From assembly GCA_035378985.1 (NCBI GenBank), contig DAOSUR010000003.1, positions 124,001 through 188,000 on the forward strand: DNA of 64,000 nt. The letters run 5' to 3'. The notes below the pieces were generated by a model, which was not told where the DNA came from, did no database searches, and saw only the letters and a list, made by a program, of their open reading frames with translations. Both the position numbers and the translations under genes were made by a program. Below, in pieces: positions 1 to 10,162 of the stretch. This DNA is from Anaerohalosphaeraceae bacterium. Lineage in GTDB: Bacteria > Planctomycetota > Phycisphaerae > Sedimentisphaerales > Anaerohalosphaeraceae. The first letter of the stretch is position 1, and every line of letters begins with the position of its first letter.

Positions 1-23
1 CCAAGAGACCGACCCAAACTGTC

Positions 24-1547
24 TTATCCGATGGAGGAGTCATCTGTTCTCGTCGAGGACATTCGAGCCGAAACAAGTTCCCATGCCCCCCAGCCCAAAA
101 TCAGACAAAGGACAACAGCCAGCACCGCCCCGCCTCCCCAAAAATGCACCCATAGCCGCTCCGGCCAAAACACAAGCAGAGGCAGAGTCAAACAGCCGTA
201 CACTCCGGCCGCCGCCAATCCCGGCAGCCAGGACTTCCAATACGCAGTCATTGAAAGACCAATCTCCTTTTTCACACAATAAACCTGATAAATTAAAGCA
301 AGAATATTCGACACCAGCAAAAGCCAGCCGATGCCGTCCAGACTGAACCGCTTTGCAGCCGGCCAGATAAACAATCCCAAAAGGATAATACGCAGGACAA
401 CATAACGGCGGTGAATTTCCGGTTTCCCTCGGCCGAAGAAAAGTTTTCCAAGCGGAAAGGCCAAAAGAAGAAGGGCATAGGTCACACACAGCAACGAAAA
501 AACTCCGGCAACCGTTTCAAATTCGGGCTTGTAAAGAATCGCCAGAAGGGCTCGCCGGCAGAGAATCATATACATCGTCAAAGGAAAAATTACCAAACCC
601 GTCCAGCGGGTTATCCAGAGAATTCCTTTCTGCAAAGCCGAAAAATTGTCCTGTTTCTCCGCAAAAGCCGGCATCAGAAGCGGCCCAAACACGCGGGTCA
701 GAAATTCCCGAGGAGTGCGGGCCAGAATCAGCGCAAAGCCATACATTCCAATCAAAGCCGGACTGACCAGAAGACTGCCGACCAGTACATCCAGATTGAA
801 AGTCAGATACGTTAGAATCGGCATTCCGGCCATTCCTTTCGAAAACCGCATCAAGGAACGAAAACTGGATCCATCGTACCGAAACGTGGGCCGGAAGGGA
901 CACATCACATACGACAGCAGGCACAAAAAGAAGAAATTGCTGATGGTTCCTACAACAAACGCCCACACATTGCGGTAAAGAAAAGACAGCCAAATCGTCA
1001 ACACGCTGCTTAATATCATACTGCCTTGGACCAGCATAACAGACTTGGCAAAACGAAATTCCTTCAGCAGCACCTCGCTTCGCGGACTGACAAATCCGTT
1101 CAAAAGAATCGTCAAAAAAGAAATACGAACCATCCACAGCAGTTCGGCGGGCGTGTAATATCGTCCGTAATCCGAATGTCCGTAAATCCAGATGCGGCAC
1201 AGCAGCGGACTCAAAAAAAACGCCAGGGCATACAACAGAACCCCTCGGACCGCCTGAATCCACCAGGCCATATTCAGATACGATTCGCTGGCTCCGTCCT
1301 TGTGCTGAATAACCGATTGTTTGACTCCAATCTCCGTGAGTGTCTCAAAAAAAGTTACCAGCGGAAAAATAACAATCATCACCCCGCGTTCTTCATTGGA
1401 AAGCAGTTTGGCCAGAACCACCTTGCTCGCGAAAGCCACTGCTTTGGCCACAACTGCCCCAACCATCAAACTGAAACTTCCGCGGGCACACCGGGCTTTC
1501 AGACTGTCGGATGTCCAAAAACGAATAATCCGTTCAGACAGTTTCAT
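24..1547 (-). CDS. Polysaccharide flippase (Wzx/MOP-type membrane protein)
   Basis: About 507 residues, strongly hydrophobic, with roughly 12 predicted membrane segments; the N-terminal part (SFSLMVGAVVAKAVAFASK) resembles polysaccharide transport proteins of the MOP flippase superfamily that move lipid-linked repeat units across the inner membrane. I chose the ATG at 1547 because it overlaps the stop of the upstream gene as ATGA and starts a typical flippase N-terminus; the longer open frame up to 1943 reads through the neighbour's coding region and has no hydrophobic pattern. Co-oriented with a polymerase-like gene and an acetyltransferase, so an exopolysaccharide or O-antigen assembly role is inferred. 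Substrate unknown. Confidence 0.8.
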   Translation of the reverse strand: MKLSERIIRFWTSDSLKARCARGSFSLMVGAVVAKAVAFASKVVLAKLLSNEERGVMIVIFPLVTFFETLTEIGVKQSVIQHKDGASESYLNMAWWIQAVRGVLLYALAFFLSPLLCRIWIYGHSDYGRYYTPAELLWMVRISFLTILLNGFVSPRSEVLLKEFRFAKSVMLVQGSMILSSVLTIWLSFLYRNVWAFVVGTISNFFFLCLLSYVMCPFRPTFRYDGSSFRSLMRFSKGMAGMPILTYLTFNLDVLVGSLLVSPALIGMYGFALILARTPREFLTRVFGPLLMPAFAEKQDNFSALQKGILWITRWTGLVIFPLTMYMILCRRALLAILYKPEFETVAGVFSLLCVTYALLLLAFPLGKLFFGRGKPEIHRRYVVLRIILLGLFIWPAAKRFSLDGIGWLLLVSNILALIYQVYCVKKEIGLSMTAYWKSWLPGLAAAGVYGCLTLPLLVFWPERLWVHFWGGGAVLAVVLCLILGWGAWELVSARMSSTRTDDSSIG

Positions 1548-2917
1548 CGCGTTCGCTTTTCCCTTCTCATCTGAAATCCCTGCGAAGGTACGGAACCTGC
1601 CACTCCTTGATTCTCTCGAGACGCTGTTCCAGACAAGCTGCTGATCACAGCCAGGATCCAGTACCAGAGAACCGTAATTGTACCGACGTAGGCCAAACCG
1701 ATAAAATTTGCACAATGCACAAATACACTGACCCCGAGAGACCAGGACAGCGCCAGCCGATACGGCTGTCCGCTCCATCGCCTCCACAGACGTCCGACTT
1801 GCCGGAAGGCAACGGTAAGAATGCCGATAAAAAGTCCCAGCGTCAGTGCCCCGCCCATGACCCCCTGATAAACATAATAATTGCACAAATCCTGTGCTCC
1901 ATAAAACCAATGAGCCGTTGAGGGGGTCCCCAGCAAAGCCCATTCAGGGAAATTCCGAATGGCTTCGTCGATCAATTTATAACGAAAATACCCCGTAGAG
2001 CCGCCTACAGCGCTGATGCGAGAAATCAGATGCCACACCGGCCCTTTCATCAGCAAATGAAGCCCGACAAGAAGAAGCAGCAACCCCCAGCGAACCCAGC
2101 GCATTTGATACCGCAGAAAAAACATCAGTCCGCCGACAAGACCGCACAAAACTGCCAGAACTGGCGTGCTGGAGGCCGAACAGAATACAATCAGCAGCGA
2201 CGCAGCAAGGGCGAAGAGGGCCCACAGCCTCCATCTGGAAGACTTCCACCACAATGCGGCAAACAGCGGCATCAGAGACCCCCAAAAACAGCCGGCCATA
2301 ATCGGATGAGCAAAAGCCCCCTGACAGCGAAGCTTGCCGTAGCGCATCATTGTAATAGACGGAACACCGCCAAAAATGGAAAATAAATTTCTCCCGGTCT
2401 GATTCTCATAGAAAAAAAAGAGAGAAACCGGAACGACAAGAACAGCCAGACCTCGAATAAAACAGTCGGCGTCATCCCAGGTTCGGATGAAACACCGAAA
2501 AAGAAAATACATCCCAACCGAATCAAACCCGAACCCCAGCCGATTGATAAGAGCTCCGACCGTCTGCTGCTGAAGGGTATAAATCGCAATAAAACTGATT
2601 GTCCAACCCACCATCCAAGTATCCAAAGTATTCCAGAAAAAAGGCAGGTATTCCTTGCGCAAAACTACACGCACTGCACCAATTAAAACCATGATCCGCA
2701 AGATATTAAAATCAAGATTCAGAAGCGTAATTTTCTGGGTCAGGGGCACAAAACAGGCCATTACCATCATCGGCAGCCCAGCCCAACGGCGAGGTGAAAA
2801 CAGCATCGCCCCCCCAAGCAGCACCAAAAGCACCAAAGCCGTCGGATGAATATTCGTAACATCCTGAAAAGCAACACCGCCGAATCCTTCCGGCATCGTG
2901 CGAATTGCAGAATCCAT
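1544..2917 (-). CDS. O-antigen ligase/polymerase-like membrane protein
   Basis: 457 residues with about 10-12 hydrophobic segments and a large polar loop near residues 300-350 between late segments, the layout of Wzy/WaaL-type O-antigen polymerases and ligases. Such proteins join undecaprenyl-linked repeat units in the periplasm. Its stop overlaps the flippase start as ATGA, so the two are probably translationally coupled. The C-terminus is basic (RREKRTR). Sequence divergence in this family is high, so polymerase versus ligase cannot be decided from the sequence alone. Confidence 0.7.
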   Translation of the reverse strand: MDSAIRTMPEGFGGVAFQDVTNIHPTALVLLVLLGGAMLFSPRRWAGLPMMVMACFVPLTQKITLLNLDFNILRIMVLIGAVRVVLRKEYLPFFWNTLDTWMVGWTISFIAIYTLQQQTVGALINRLGFGFDSVGMYFLFRCFIRTWDDADCFIRGLAVLVVPVSLFFFYENQTGRNLFSIFGGVPSITMMRYGKLRCQGAFAHPIMAGCFWGSLMPLFAALWWKSSRWRLWALFALAASLLIVFCSASSTPVLAVLCGLVGGLMFFLRYQMRWVRWGLLLLLVGLHLLMKGPVWHLISRISAVGGSTGYFRYKLIDEAIRNFPEWALLGTPSTAHWFYGAQDLCNYYVYQGVMGGALTLGLFIGILTVAFRQVGRLWRRWSGQPYRLALSWSLGVSVFVHCANFIGLAYVGTITVLWYWILAVISSLSGTASRENQGVAGSVPSQGFQMRREKRTR

Positions 2918-2926
2918 AAAATTGAA

Positions 2927-3562
2927 TTAGACCTTCCCCTCTGAAAGGCCTATAACATCCACATAAGGACGAGTAAACTGGTCCAGATTCCCTTTTAACT
3001 CATCGATGTCTTTCTGCCACCAGGGCTCTCGAAGAATTCCCTCTATAACAGATAGAGAAAACCGATATTTAATCACACGGGCAGGATTTCCTGCTGCTAC
3101 GGCAAAATCAGGAATATCATGAGTAACAACCGCCCCGGCCCCTATCACAGCCCCATTTCCTATTCGTCGTACGGAGGGGGTAATAATGGCATTTCGCCCA
3201 ACCCAAACATCGCTGCCGATTTCCAAAGAGCCCCGTGAAATCTTCTCCTCCGAAACATATCCAAATGCCGGGTTATAGAAGAAAGGATGAAGCGAAAGAT
3301 GCTCAAGAGGGTGATTTCCGTTGAAAATGCAAACCCCCGCTGCAAAAGAACAGTACCTTCCGATTCGGGTCATCGGAGCAATTCGACCGGGAGAGAAACA
3401 CCCATAACTGTAGAGTCCAACTTCAATTTGGTGATAACGCTTAAAGAGTTCACGAAGGGTTATAGAGTACATTTCCCCGCCCTCCGTTTTTTTCACAAAC
3501 CAGCGTATAAAAGGGCGAAAACGCTGATATTGATAAAGTTGAATTAAAAAATCTTGTTTCAT
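2927..3562 (-). CDS. CatB-type hexapeptide-repeat O-acetyltransferase
   Basis: 211 residues. The middle and C-terminal parts show left-handed beta-helix hexapeptide spacing (IGRYCSFAAGV, IGSDVWVGRNAII, IGNGAVIGAGAVV) and the conserved FNGNHPLEHLS segment, whose His is the likely catalytic base of xenobiotic-acyltransferase/CatB-like enzymes, followed by AAGNPARVIKYRF. These enzymes transfer acetyl from acetyl-CoA to sugars or other hydroxyls. Nine bases separate it from the polymerase-like gene downstream, so it probably modifies the same polysaccharide. The ATG at 3562 is preferred over an in-frame TTG at 3568; no strong ribosome site is visible. Confidence 0.82.
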   Translation of the reverse strand: MKQDFLIQLYQYQRFRPFIRWFVKKTEGGEMYSITLRELFKRYHQIEVGLYSYGCFSPGRIAPMTRIGRYCSFAAGVCIFNGNHPLEHLSLHPFFYNPAFGYVSEEKISRGSLEIGSDVWVGRNAIITPSVRRIGNGAVIGAGAVVTHDIPDFAVAAGNPARVIKYRFSLSVIEGILREPWWQKDIDELKGNLDQFTRPYVDVIGLSEGKV

Positions 3563-4169
3563 TGACAAAACTTCATACTACAAAGAATTTTCAGACTCCG
3601 TCTCCGTCGGTGAACATAAAGAAACCGACCTCCTAATGGGTTAAAAATATAAACTGATGAATGAAAAATCGGATTTAACAATTTCAGTACTTATTTTATC
3701 GGCAAAACAACACCATAAGGATGAACGGAGAATTAAAAAACACTTCCGAAAAAAAGGCAAAAATTAAAAAGACAAAGAGAATCTGTATAGAGGCTTTCTC
3801 CACAATTTATGTCTGTTCAATTAAATTCACACCATTTCAAAATATTCATTGAAATTAGGAAGAAAGACCGATAAAATGCGTATTCTTTCTTGTTATAATA
3901 AATAAAAAAATGCTTCTATCATAGAAATTGTACAGTTTTTTTCTGTTTCTGAAACTATCATCGGCAACTTCGAATTTGCTTCTCGGAAAATCAGTTATCA
4001 TTTTCTGCTGACATAGAACATTTCATACAAAACATACTATCTGCCCGTTTTTATCGGAAGCAAACGGCTTTGGACCTGTTCTAACCAAACGGCAAAAGAT
4101 TTTCTAAACTTTAAGTGAAGAAAAGAAAGCCGAATGGCTGATGACAGTTTCAGAATCAGGGGATAACCA
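3563..4169. other. AT-rich intergenic region between divergent surface genes
   Basis: About 600 bases, clearly more AT-rich than the flanks, with no supportable reading frame. It must hold the promoters of the minus-strand polysaccharide genes and of the plus-strand secreted protein. One sigma-70-like site is listed separately. The end carries an AGGGG ribosome site just before the ATG at 4170. Confidence 0.6.
3849..3877 (+). promoter_or_regulatory. Possible sigma-70 promoter
   Basis: TTGAAA and TAAAAT with exactly 17 bases between them. If used, it leaves a leader of nearly 290 bases before the gene at 4170; the AT-rich background makes a chance match possible. Confidence 0.3.
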
Positions 4170-7100
4170 ATGACAACAATTCGTCATAAAAAATCTTCAC
4201 GTTTTCTGAATCGAAATTTGCTTTGGATATCGGCTTCTCTGCTGCTTCCGTTCACGGCAGCATATTCCGCAACCTATTACGTTTCCACGACCGGGAGTGA
4301 TACAGCCGGCAACGGCTCCCTGACAAACCCATGGCGAACTATTTCCAAAGGTCAGTCAATGCTGGCCCCAGGGGATACCCTTTACGTTCGCGGCGGCGTC
4401 TATACAGAAAGTGTGACAATTACCGTTCAGGGAACCGAAAACGCCCGTATCACGATCGCTGCTTACCCGGGAGAAACCCCTGTTCTCGACGGGGCAGAAC
4501 CTGTAACCGGATGGACATGCTGCTCCGCGGATGAGCCCGGACTGATGGTTGCCGGCATTCCCAATAAATTTGCAGACAAAATCTACAAGGCCAGAATCCC
4601 GGCCGCCAAAATGCCCAGTTCCAAAACCAAATGGGTCCTCTTTGAAGATGGAACCCATGCTCGGCTGGCACGCTGGCCCGATCAGAATGTCGGATACGGG
4701 CTGGACACATCCCTCTTTCAACTCGTTCCCAGTGAATCCGTCGGGTTGACCACTCAGCTCCGAGACGATACGGTCCTCTCGAAGCTCAATCCCGCTTCCG
4801 TTTGGTACGATTATATATCCAATCTGTCCGCTTCGGATTTGGCCAACTATTGGAACGGGGCTTATCTGCAGATTTGGTTTCGAACGGACGGGAATTTCAC
4901 CTCCAGCTACCTGATAACCGGCGGCGGTGAAAATGCAATTTCCATCGACGGCGAATTTTCCCGGGCCCTTCGGAACACCGATGCCTATAACATTAATCGA
5001 CATCCTCATCTCCTCAACGAACCCGGTGAGTTCTATTTCACCCCTGAGCCGGACGCCGAAGGATACCACACTTTTTATTACTGGCCCTTGAACGTCGCCA
5101 ATTTGGCTGACAAGATTTCCATTCCTGCAAAAACCAAAGGATTTTACGCCTCGAACAAGGACTATATTACCATTGACGGCTTTACGATTCTCCGATACGC
5201 CGGAGAAGGCATTCATTTTTATCCGGGCGGGACAAACACAGCACCTATCGTGCGCAACTGCACGGTGGAGGACTGCGGCGGAACCGGCATCTATCTGCAG
5301 AAAACCGTCGACGGTCTCGTTGAAAACTGCATCGTCAATCGGGCCGGAGACCGCGGCGTCTTTCTCAATGACGGACTTCGAGGCATTGTAAAGGGCTGCA
5401 CGGTTTCCGACAGCGCCGGAACCTGCATTTCTTTTTACACCGTCGAATACGGACAAATCCTCGACAACCGGATTTACGGAGTCGCCGGTGTTCACGCCAA
5501 CGGTGTGTCCTGTTATTTGGCCTGCAAAAAGGTGCTCATCGCCCGCAACATCTTCTACAATGCCGCCAACCTGGCGATTCAGAACATCTCTGACGTAACC
5601 TGCTTCGCCAACGTCTTCGATGCCAAGCATCTCAGCCGCAACTTTATCTCCACCTGGCCTGACAGCACCAACTCCTCCTATGCCACGCGCGGGCACTTAA
5701 CCTTTCTGCACAATACAATTATTCGAGGCGACGAACCCCGGCACACGGTCCTGGACTTTCTCGGGGCTATCTGCAAATTCACCGATGCAACGGTCGAAAA
5801 TGACGGCGGCAAAGTCTGCATCCGTCAGGCCGGTAAATTCTCCAGTTCCTCAATCAAAACCACCGGCGAAGGAACGCAAATCCTTTGCAATTTCTCGGCA
5901 CCGGTCTATCCGAACGGATGGTATCGAGTCCTGAGAAAAACAACGGATACTGTCACGATAGACCTCGATTACATCAATAGTATCCCCACCGTCAGCGGAC
6001 AAGCCGGCGGTCATACCAATAACTATCTGTACAATAACCTCATCGGCGGCTCCTACGAATGGGATTTCAACGTACTGGGCCGTTCTCACAACGGATGGAT
6101 CCCTATCAGCAACATGCATACCATTCCTAACCCCGGCTTAGAAGGCGAATGGTATCTGCCTCGTACCAACCCCGATATTAAGACCCAGTACTCACGCATT
6201 TTCAAAGATATCGATGCCGGGGACTACTCCTTAGCAGACAACAGCCCTGCTATCGGCGCAGGACGCAATCTCGACAGCATCCTCGATGACCCCACAATCA
6301 CAGTTACGGGAACCAGCATTCGTCAGGATTTCCCCGATTTTGATTTCAGCCGGGATTTGGCCGGCAATCCCTGGGCGGCAACACCTTCAATGGGGGCGTA
6401 TGAGTATGTCTCCGCTGCCCCTGCAAATCCTCAAACCTATACCCTGACGATCACCAGCACAAACGGCACCGTCTCAAAATCTCCAAATAAAACATCCTAT
6501 ATTGCCGGTGAAACGGTAACCTTAACGGCAACTCCCGCTTCCGGCTATAGTTTTTCAGGATGGTCCAGCAGCATTTCCGGAACCGCCAATCCCGTGACAA
6601 TCACCATGAACAGCAGCAAAAGCATTACCGCAAACTTCACACAGATTCCCGCAGCAACCTATATCCTGAGCGTTTCCGCCGTAAACGGAATTGTCACCAA
6701 GTCCCCGAACAAAACATCCTACACAGTCGGAGAAACAGTCACTCTGACTGCTGTAGCTGATTCAGGATACGTGTTTGCAAACTGGTATGGAGACGTTTCG
6801 GGCACTGCCAATCCTCTTACCGTTACGATGAACAGCAATAAGACCATCTATGCCAACTTCATCCGCCAAGAGAATCAGATATCGCTGACGGAATTGTCCA
6901 AAAAGGCGGTCTTGGCCAAATTGGACCCCCAGCTCTTCGACGGCCAGGATGATTACACCGCCGTATCGACTTCCAGATGGAACCTGTCCGCTATGACGTT
7001 TCTGATGTGGTTCAAAGCCGACACTGTCAGCGGAATCCGCTATCTGCTCGGACATACATTGGATGGAGGAAGCAGCAGGATACAGCTGTACATCCGAAAT

Positions 7101-8297
7101 GGTCAATTGTGCCTTGGATTGGGAGACAACAGCAGTTTACGGACCAATATTCAGTCGATACAGACCGGGGTTTGGTACTGTGTTTCCTTGATTCTCGACA
7201 ACTCAAGATACTCTGTCTTCGTCAACAATGTATTGGCCGCTTCAGGCACATTCAGCGGATTGACCGGACTGAATACATTTGCGGATATCGGGAATACCGG
7301 AAATCCTGATGATCGGACAACACAGGCCTTTTCCGGCACAATCGACGATGTCCGCATCTTTCCAGAGGTCTTAACAGACAGCCAGCTCGGTTTAATTTAC
7401 AGTGCCCAGCGCAATGCCGGACTCACCGGCCTCTGGCGGCTGGATGACTACGGACAAGCCACAACCGCCGATGCCGCCGGCAGCGGCTATAACGCTGTGC
7501 TCATTGGAAGTCCTCAGTGGGGACGCTCTTGGGCCGATGAGGATTATCTGCTCTTTACAACCCGTACACAGGCCCTGCAGATTTCTTCGAATACCATTTC
7601 TCCCCAGGCCGGCACGATTGCTCTTTGGACTGCCCCTTCGTCCGAAACCGGCGCCCGCTATCTGCTCGGCCATACGTACAACGGCTCCAACCGCATCGCC
7701 CTTCTGACTGTCAACGGAAAACTGGCCGTCAGCATGGGAAACGCCAGTCTAATCCAGCAGAACATTGCCGACCTGCCCTACGGTCAGATGGTTCACCTGG
7801 CCCTGGTGTGGAACAGCGGACAATACACCATCTACATCGACGGCGAACAGAAGGCTGCCGGCACCTACTCCGGGCTCAGCCAGCTCCGCTCCACCTTCGA
7901 TATCGGCAACTACGGCGACCCGTCCCTGCGGATTGTCGGATTCCTCGGGCTGATCGACGAGGTCCGTACCTACAACCGCGCACTCGCAGCTGATGAGATT
8001 CGCAACCTCTACCAGACCTATCACGTAAAAGAAAACCGTCGGCTTGCCTTTCAGGTCCAGGCCGCTGACCAAACCGGAAAGCCGATTCCCTATCGGGCCT
8101 CCAACCTCCCCGAAGGCGCCTCTTTTGATCAAAAAACTCAAACCTTTATGTGGAGGCCCTGGTACAAGCAGGCCGGAGAATACAACATTCTCTTTAATGC
8201 CGACGGTCTGCCTTCGCAAACCGTAACTATAACCGTACAGGAAGTTGAACTGCAGGACTGGTATCAGGCCCTGCTGAGTACCGCCGGATTGCTATAA
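4170..8297 (+). CDS. Secreted multidomain protein: beta-helix, InlB-type repeats, two LamG domains, Ig-like domain
   Basis: 1375 residues. A signal peptide ends near residue 33 (PFTAAYSA). Residues 34-115 hold the YYVSTTGSD...GDTLYVRGGVY pattern of parallel beta-helix polysaccharide-binding/lyase-like proteins; residues about 335-480 have beta-helix rungs (IVRNCTVEDCGGTGIYL, GLVENCIVNRAGDRGVFL). Two 67-residue repeats at 757-823 and 831-897 resemble the divergent InlB B-repeat (ASGYSFSGW...SITANF). Two LamG/concanavalin-like domains follow (about 918-1090 and 1124-1282), then a He_PIG-like Ig domain near 1290-1360. No anchoring motif or dockerin is seen at the C-terminus. Probably extracellular and carbohydrate binding or degrading; no catalytic residues can be assigned. 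An AGGGG ribosome site precedes the ATG. Confidence 0.85.
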   Translation: MTTIRHKKSSRFLNRNLLWISASLLLPFTAAYSATYYVSTTGSDTAGNGSLTNPWRTISKGQSMLAPGDTLYVRGGVYTESVTITVQGTENARITIAAYPGETPVLDGAEPVTGWTCCSADEPGLMVAGIPNKFADKIYKARIPAAKMPSSKTKWVLFEDGTHARLARWPDQNVGYGLDTSLFQLVPSESVGLTTQLRDDTVLSKLNPASVWYDYISNLSASDLANYWNGAYLQIWFRTDGNFTSSYLITGGGENAISIDGEFSRALRNTDAYNINRHPHLLNEPGEFYFTPEPDAEGYHTFYYWPLNVANLADKISIPAKTKGFYASNKDYITIDGFTILRYAGEGIHFYPGGTNTAPIVRNCTVEDCGGTGIYLQKTVDGLVENCIVNRAGDRGVFLNDGLRGIVKGCTVSDSAGTCISFYTVEYGQILDNRIYGVAGVHANGVSCYLACKKVLIARNIFYNAANLAIQNISDVTCFANVFDAKHLSRNFISTWPDSTNSSYATRGHLTFLHNTIIRGDEPRHTVLDFLGAICKFTDATVENDGGKVCIRQAGKFSSSSIKTTGEGTQILCNFSAPVYPNGWYRVLRKTTDTVTIDLDYINSIPTVSGQAGGHTNNYLYNNLIGGSYEWDFNVLGRSHNGWIPISNMHTIPNPGLEGEWYLPRTNPDIKTQYSRIFKDIDAGDYSLADNSPAIGAGRNLDSILDDPTITVTGTSIRQDFPDFDFSRDLAGNPWAATPSMGAYEYVSAAPANPQTYTLTITSTNGTVSKSPNKTSYIAGETVTLTATPASGYSFSGWSSSISGTANPVTITMNSSKSITANFTQIPAATYILSVSAVNGIVTKSPNKTSYTVGETVTLTAVADSGYVFANWYGDVSGTANPLTVTMNSNKTIYANFIRQENQISLTELSKKAVLAKLDPQLFDGQDDYTAVSTSRWNLSAMTFLMWFKADTVSGIRYLLGHTLDGGSSRIQLYIRNGQLCLGLGDNSSLRTNIQSIQTGVWYCVSLILDNSRYSVFVNNVLAASGTFSGLTGLNTFADIGNTGNPDDRTTQAFSGTIDDVRIFPEVLTDSQLGLIYSAQRNAGLTGLWRLDDYGQATTADAAGSGYNAVLIGSPQWGRSWADEDYLLFTTRTQALQISSNTISPQAGTIALWTAPSSETGARYLLGHTYNGSNRIALLTVNGKLAVSMGNASLIQQNIADLPYGQMVHLALVWNSGQYTIYIDGEQKAAGTYSGLSQLRSTFDIGNYGDPSLRIVGFLGLIDEVRTYNRALAADEIRNLYQTYHVKENRRLAFQVQAADQTGKPIPYRASNLPEGASFDQKTQTFMWRPWYKQAGEYNILFNADGLPSQTVTITVQEVELQDWYQALLSTAGLL
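6438..6860 (+). repeat. Tandem 201-bp coding repeat (two InlB B-repeat-like units)
   Basis: Units at 6438-6638 and 6660-6860 each encode exactly 67 residues, with shared features NGxVxKSPNKTSYxxGETVTL and SGTANPxTxTMNSxK. The protein is well conserved while the DNA differs at many synonymous sites, which points to an old duplication kept by selection. This unit type is usually an extracellular spacer or adhesion module. Confidence 0.75.
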
Positions 8298-8350
8298 AAG
8301 AAAAATCATTAAACCGCCAAAATGCCGTATCTGTATCTGGAGTTGAGTGA

Positions 8351-10162
8351 ATGAGAGTGATGAGTTCTCTGTTGCTCGGTCTGAATCTTATCGGACTGGC
8401 GGCAGCCTACGTCTGCCCGCCTTATGACGGTTGTATTTGGGGCTTTTCTGCAAACAATTTCACAATCAAACCCGGCTTTGCTGTTACAAACGCCGTACTA
8501 ACTCTAACGAATATTTGCCCTGCCGACAATTGTCTGAATCCCGTTCTGTCAATCCGACTGCTGGACAATCCTTCCTCCGGATTTTCCCTCCTGACTGACA
8601 GCCTTCAAACAACCATTGACTGTTTTCAAAATGCTCCCGCCCTCTCCGCCGCCTGGCGAATGAATGAATACGCCGGCACACAGGCGAATAACTCCGTTGG
8701 AGGCGGGAGCCCGGCGATTTTCATCAACAATCCCGTATGGACAGAGAACGAAGGCATTTCTTTTTCAGACAATCAATACCTTCAAATTGAAGATCCTGAC
8801 AATCTGTGCAGCCGTTCTCCTTTGGCCGTTTCGCTCTGGTTCAAAATCCGTTCGCCCCGCCGATACGCCAAACTGTTTATCAAACCCCTTGAAACCCGCT
8901 CGGCCCCCTGGGAACTGGCGGCTCTGGATTTGGGACCGGATGGTCTGACACCTCGTTTTGTTCTCTCAGACGGTACACCCGGCGGTCAATATGCGGCCGT
9001 CTTCGACAGCACTCGTAAGATTTCTCTCAATCAGTGGTATCATCTGCTGGGCACGTTCGACGGCTCTCAAATGGCTTTATGGCTCAATGGGGAATTCGTC
9101 GCTCAACGACAGGCGAATTTGACCGTCGGAACCAATCCAATGCCTATCTGTATCGGCGGACGGCTGGGCACGGACACAATGGACGGTCTGATTCGAGATG
9201 TAAGGATTTACAGCGGTCCGTCTGCCGGAAAACCCCTCCAATGGCTCCGGCCTTCCGATCCCTTTGCACCGCACGGAACTCTTCTTAAGTCCTTCAACAC
9301 CCGAGACATCCAAACAAGCAGACAAACTCTAACCCTTTCTTTTCAACAGATTGATTCCCCGGATTCGTGGGTTTACAGCGTTTATCCAAGACCATTCTCC
9401 CTGACTGTTCCTCCCCGGCAAACTCCTCTCTCTTTCTCCTCTGCCATGCTCGAACTGCTCGATTTGCTTGGCAGAGGCAGGAATTGGGGCATTGGAATCG
9501 ATACGGACGGTTTTTACTTTGACACTCTTTCTCTCTCTTTGACAATCGAACCGCTGGACGGCTCCCTGCCCCCGACCTATCAGACGTTTTCGTATCGAAA
9601 TACGCGAGCCCCAATCATTCTCCCGCGAAACCCCATCACAGCCGAGCCGCAGCAAACTATTGCCTTCACCGTGGCTGTTCTTGAACTGGACGGCAACCCC
9701 TATACGGTTGCACCCTCCAATCTGCCTTCCGGGGCCTCCTTTGAGGGCAACACGTTCCGATGGACACCCACAGAGGAACAAATCGGTGAATGGGCCGTTA
9801 CCTTTACAGCAAACGACGGAGTGATGAGTAGTCAAAGAACGGTATCTATTACCGTGAAGGAACCGACCCCGATTTTCACGCCGCTGGCAGACCAGACCGT
9901 TTATGAACTCCAGACCCTCACGCTTCCCGTTCAGGCGGTCAACCTGGCAGGTCAGCCGGTCCCGATTACTGTATCCTCTCTACCCTCCGGTGCCGTCTTT
10001 GACGGGAATACCTTCGAATGGAAACCCTCCTATGGGCAGGCAGGCACATATACAATATCCTTCTCCGCCGCCAATGAAATCAGACAGGAAACCGTATCTG
10101 TAACGATCACCGTCCTGCCGTACAAACCCCCGGCGAAAAGCAAAACCATTTTAATTCTTTAA
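8351..10162 (+). CDS. Secreted LamG and Ig-like (He_PIG) domain protein
   Basis: 603 residues, starting after a GGAG ribosome site. A short signal peptide (MSSLLLGLNLIGLAAA) precedes a Cys-containing N-terminal region (four Cys in residues 20-65 that could form disulfides). Residues about 95-300 form a LamG/concanavalin-like fold (AWRMNEYAGTQANN, LSLNQWYHLLGTFDGSQ-type pattern, DGLIRDVRIYSG). Two putative Ig-like He_PIG domains occupy about 419-506 and 507-587, each with SNLPSGASFxGNTFxWxP-like signature. It lies 53 bases after the larger LamG protein, shares its domain types and is probably co-expressed and surface associated. The last 12 bases overlap the convergent gene at 10151. Confidence 0.82.
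   Translation: MRVMSSLLLGLNLIGLAAAYVCPPYDGCIWGFSANNFTIKPGFAVTNAVLTLTNICPADNCLNPVLSIRLLDNPSSGFSLLTDSLQTTIDCFQNAPALSAAWRMNEYAGTQANNSVGGGSPAIFINNPVWTENEGISFSDNQYLQIEDPDNLCSRSPLAVSLWFKIRSPRRYAKLFIKPLETRSAPWELAALDLGPDGLTPRFVLSDGTPGGQYAAVFDSTRKISLNQWYHLLGTFDGSQMALWLNGEFVAQRQANLTVGTNPMPICIGGRLGTDTMDGLIRDVRIYSGPSAGKPLQWLRPSDPFAPHGTLLKSFNTRDIQTSRQTLTLSFQQIDSPDSWVYSVYPRPFSLTVPPRQTPLSFSSAMLELLDLLGRGRNWGIGIDTDGFYFDTLSLSLTIEPLDGSLPPTYQTFSYRNTRAPIILPRNPITAEPQQTIAFTVAVLELDGNPYTVAPSNLPSGASFEGNTFRWTPTEEQIGEWAVTFTANDGVMSSQRTVSITVKEPTPIFTPLADQTVYELQTLTLPVQAVNLAGQPVPITVSSLPSGAVFDGNTFEWKPSYGQAGTYTISFSAANEIRQETVSVTITVLPYKPPAKSKTILIL

Noticed and set aside
1548..1943. Extended N-terminus of the flippase
   Set aside because: It lies inside the polymerase-like coding region and lacks membrane-protein character; the ATGA overlap at 1544-1547 is the better start.
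4356..5696. 446-codon open frame antisense to the beta-helix protein
   Set aside because: The sense frame has a signal peptide and recognisable domains; the antisense frame has no family features and is a shadow of codon bias.
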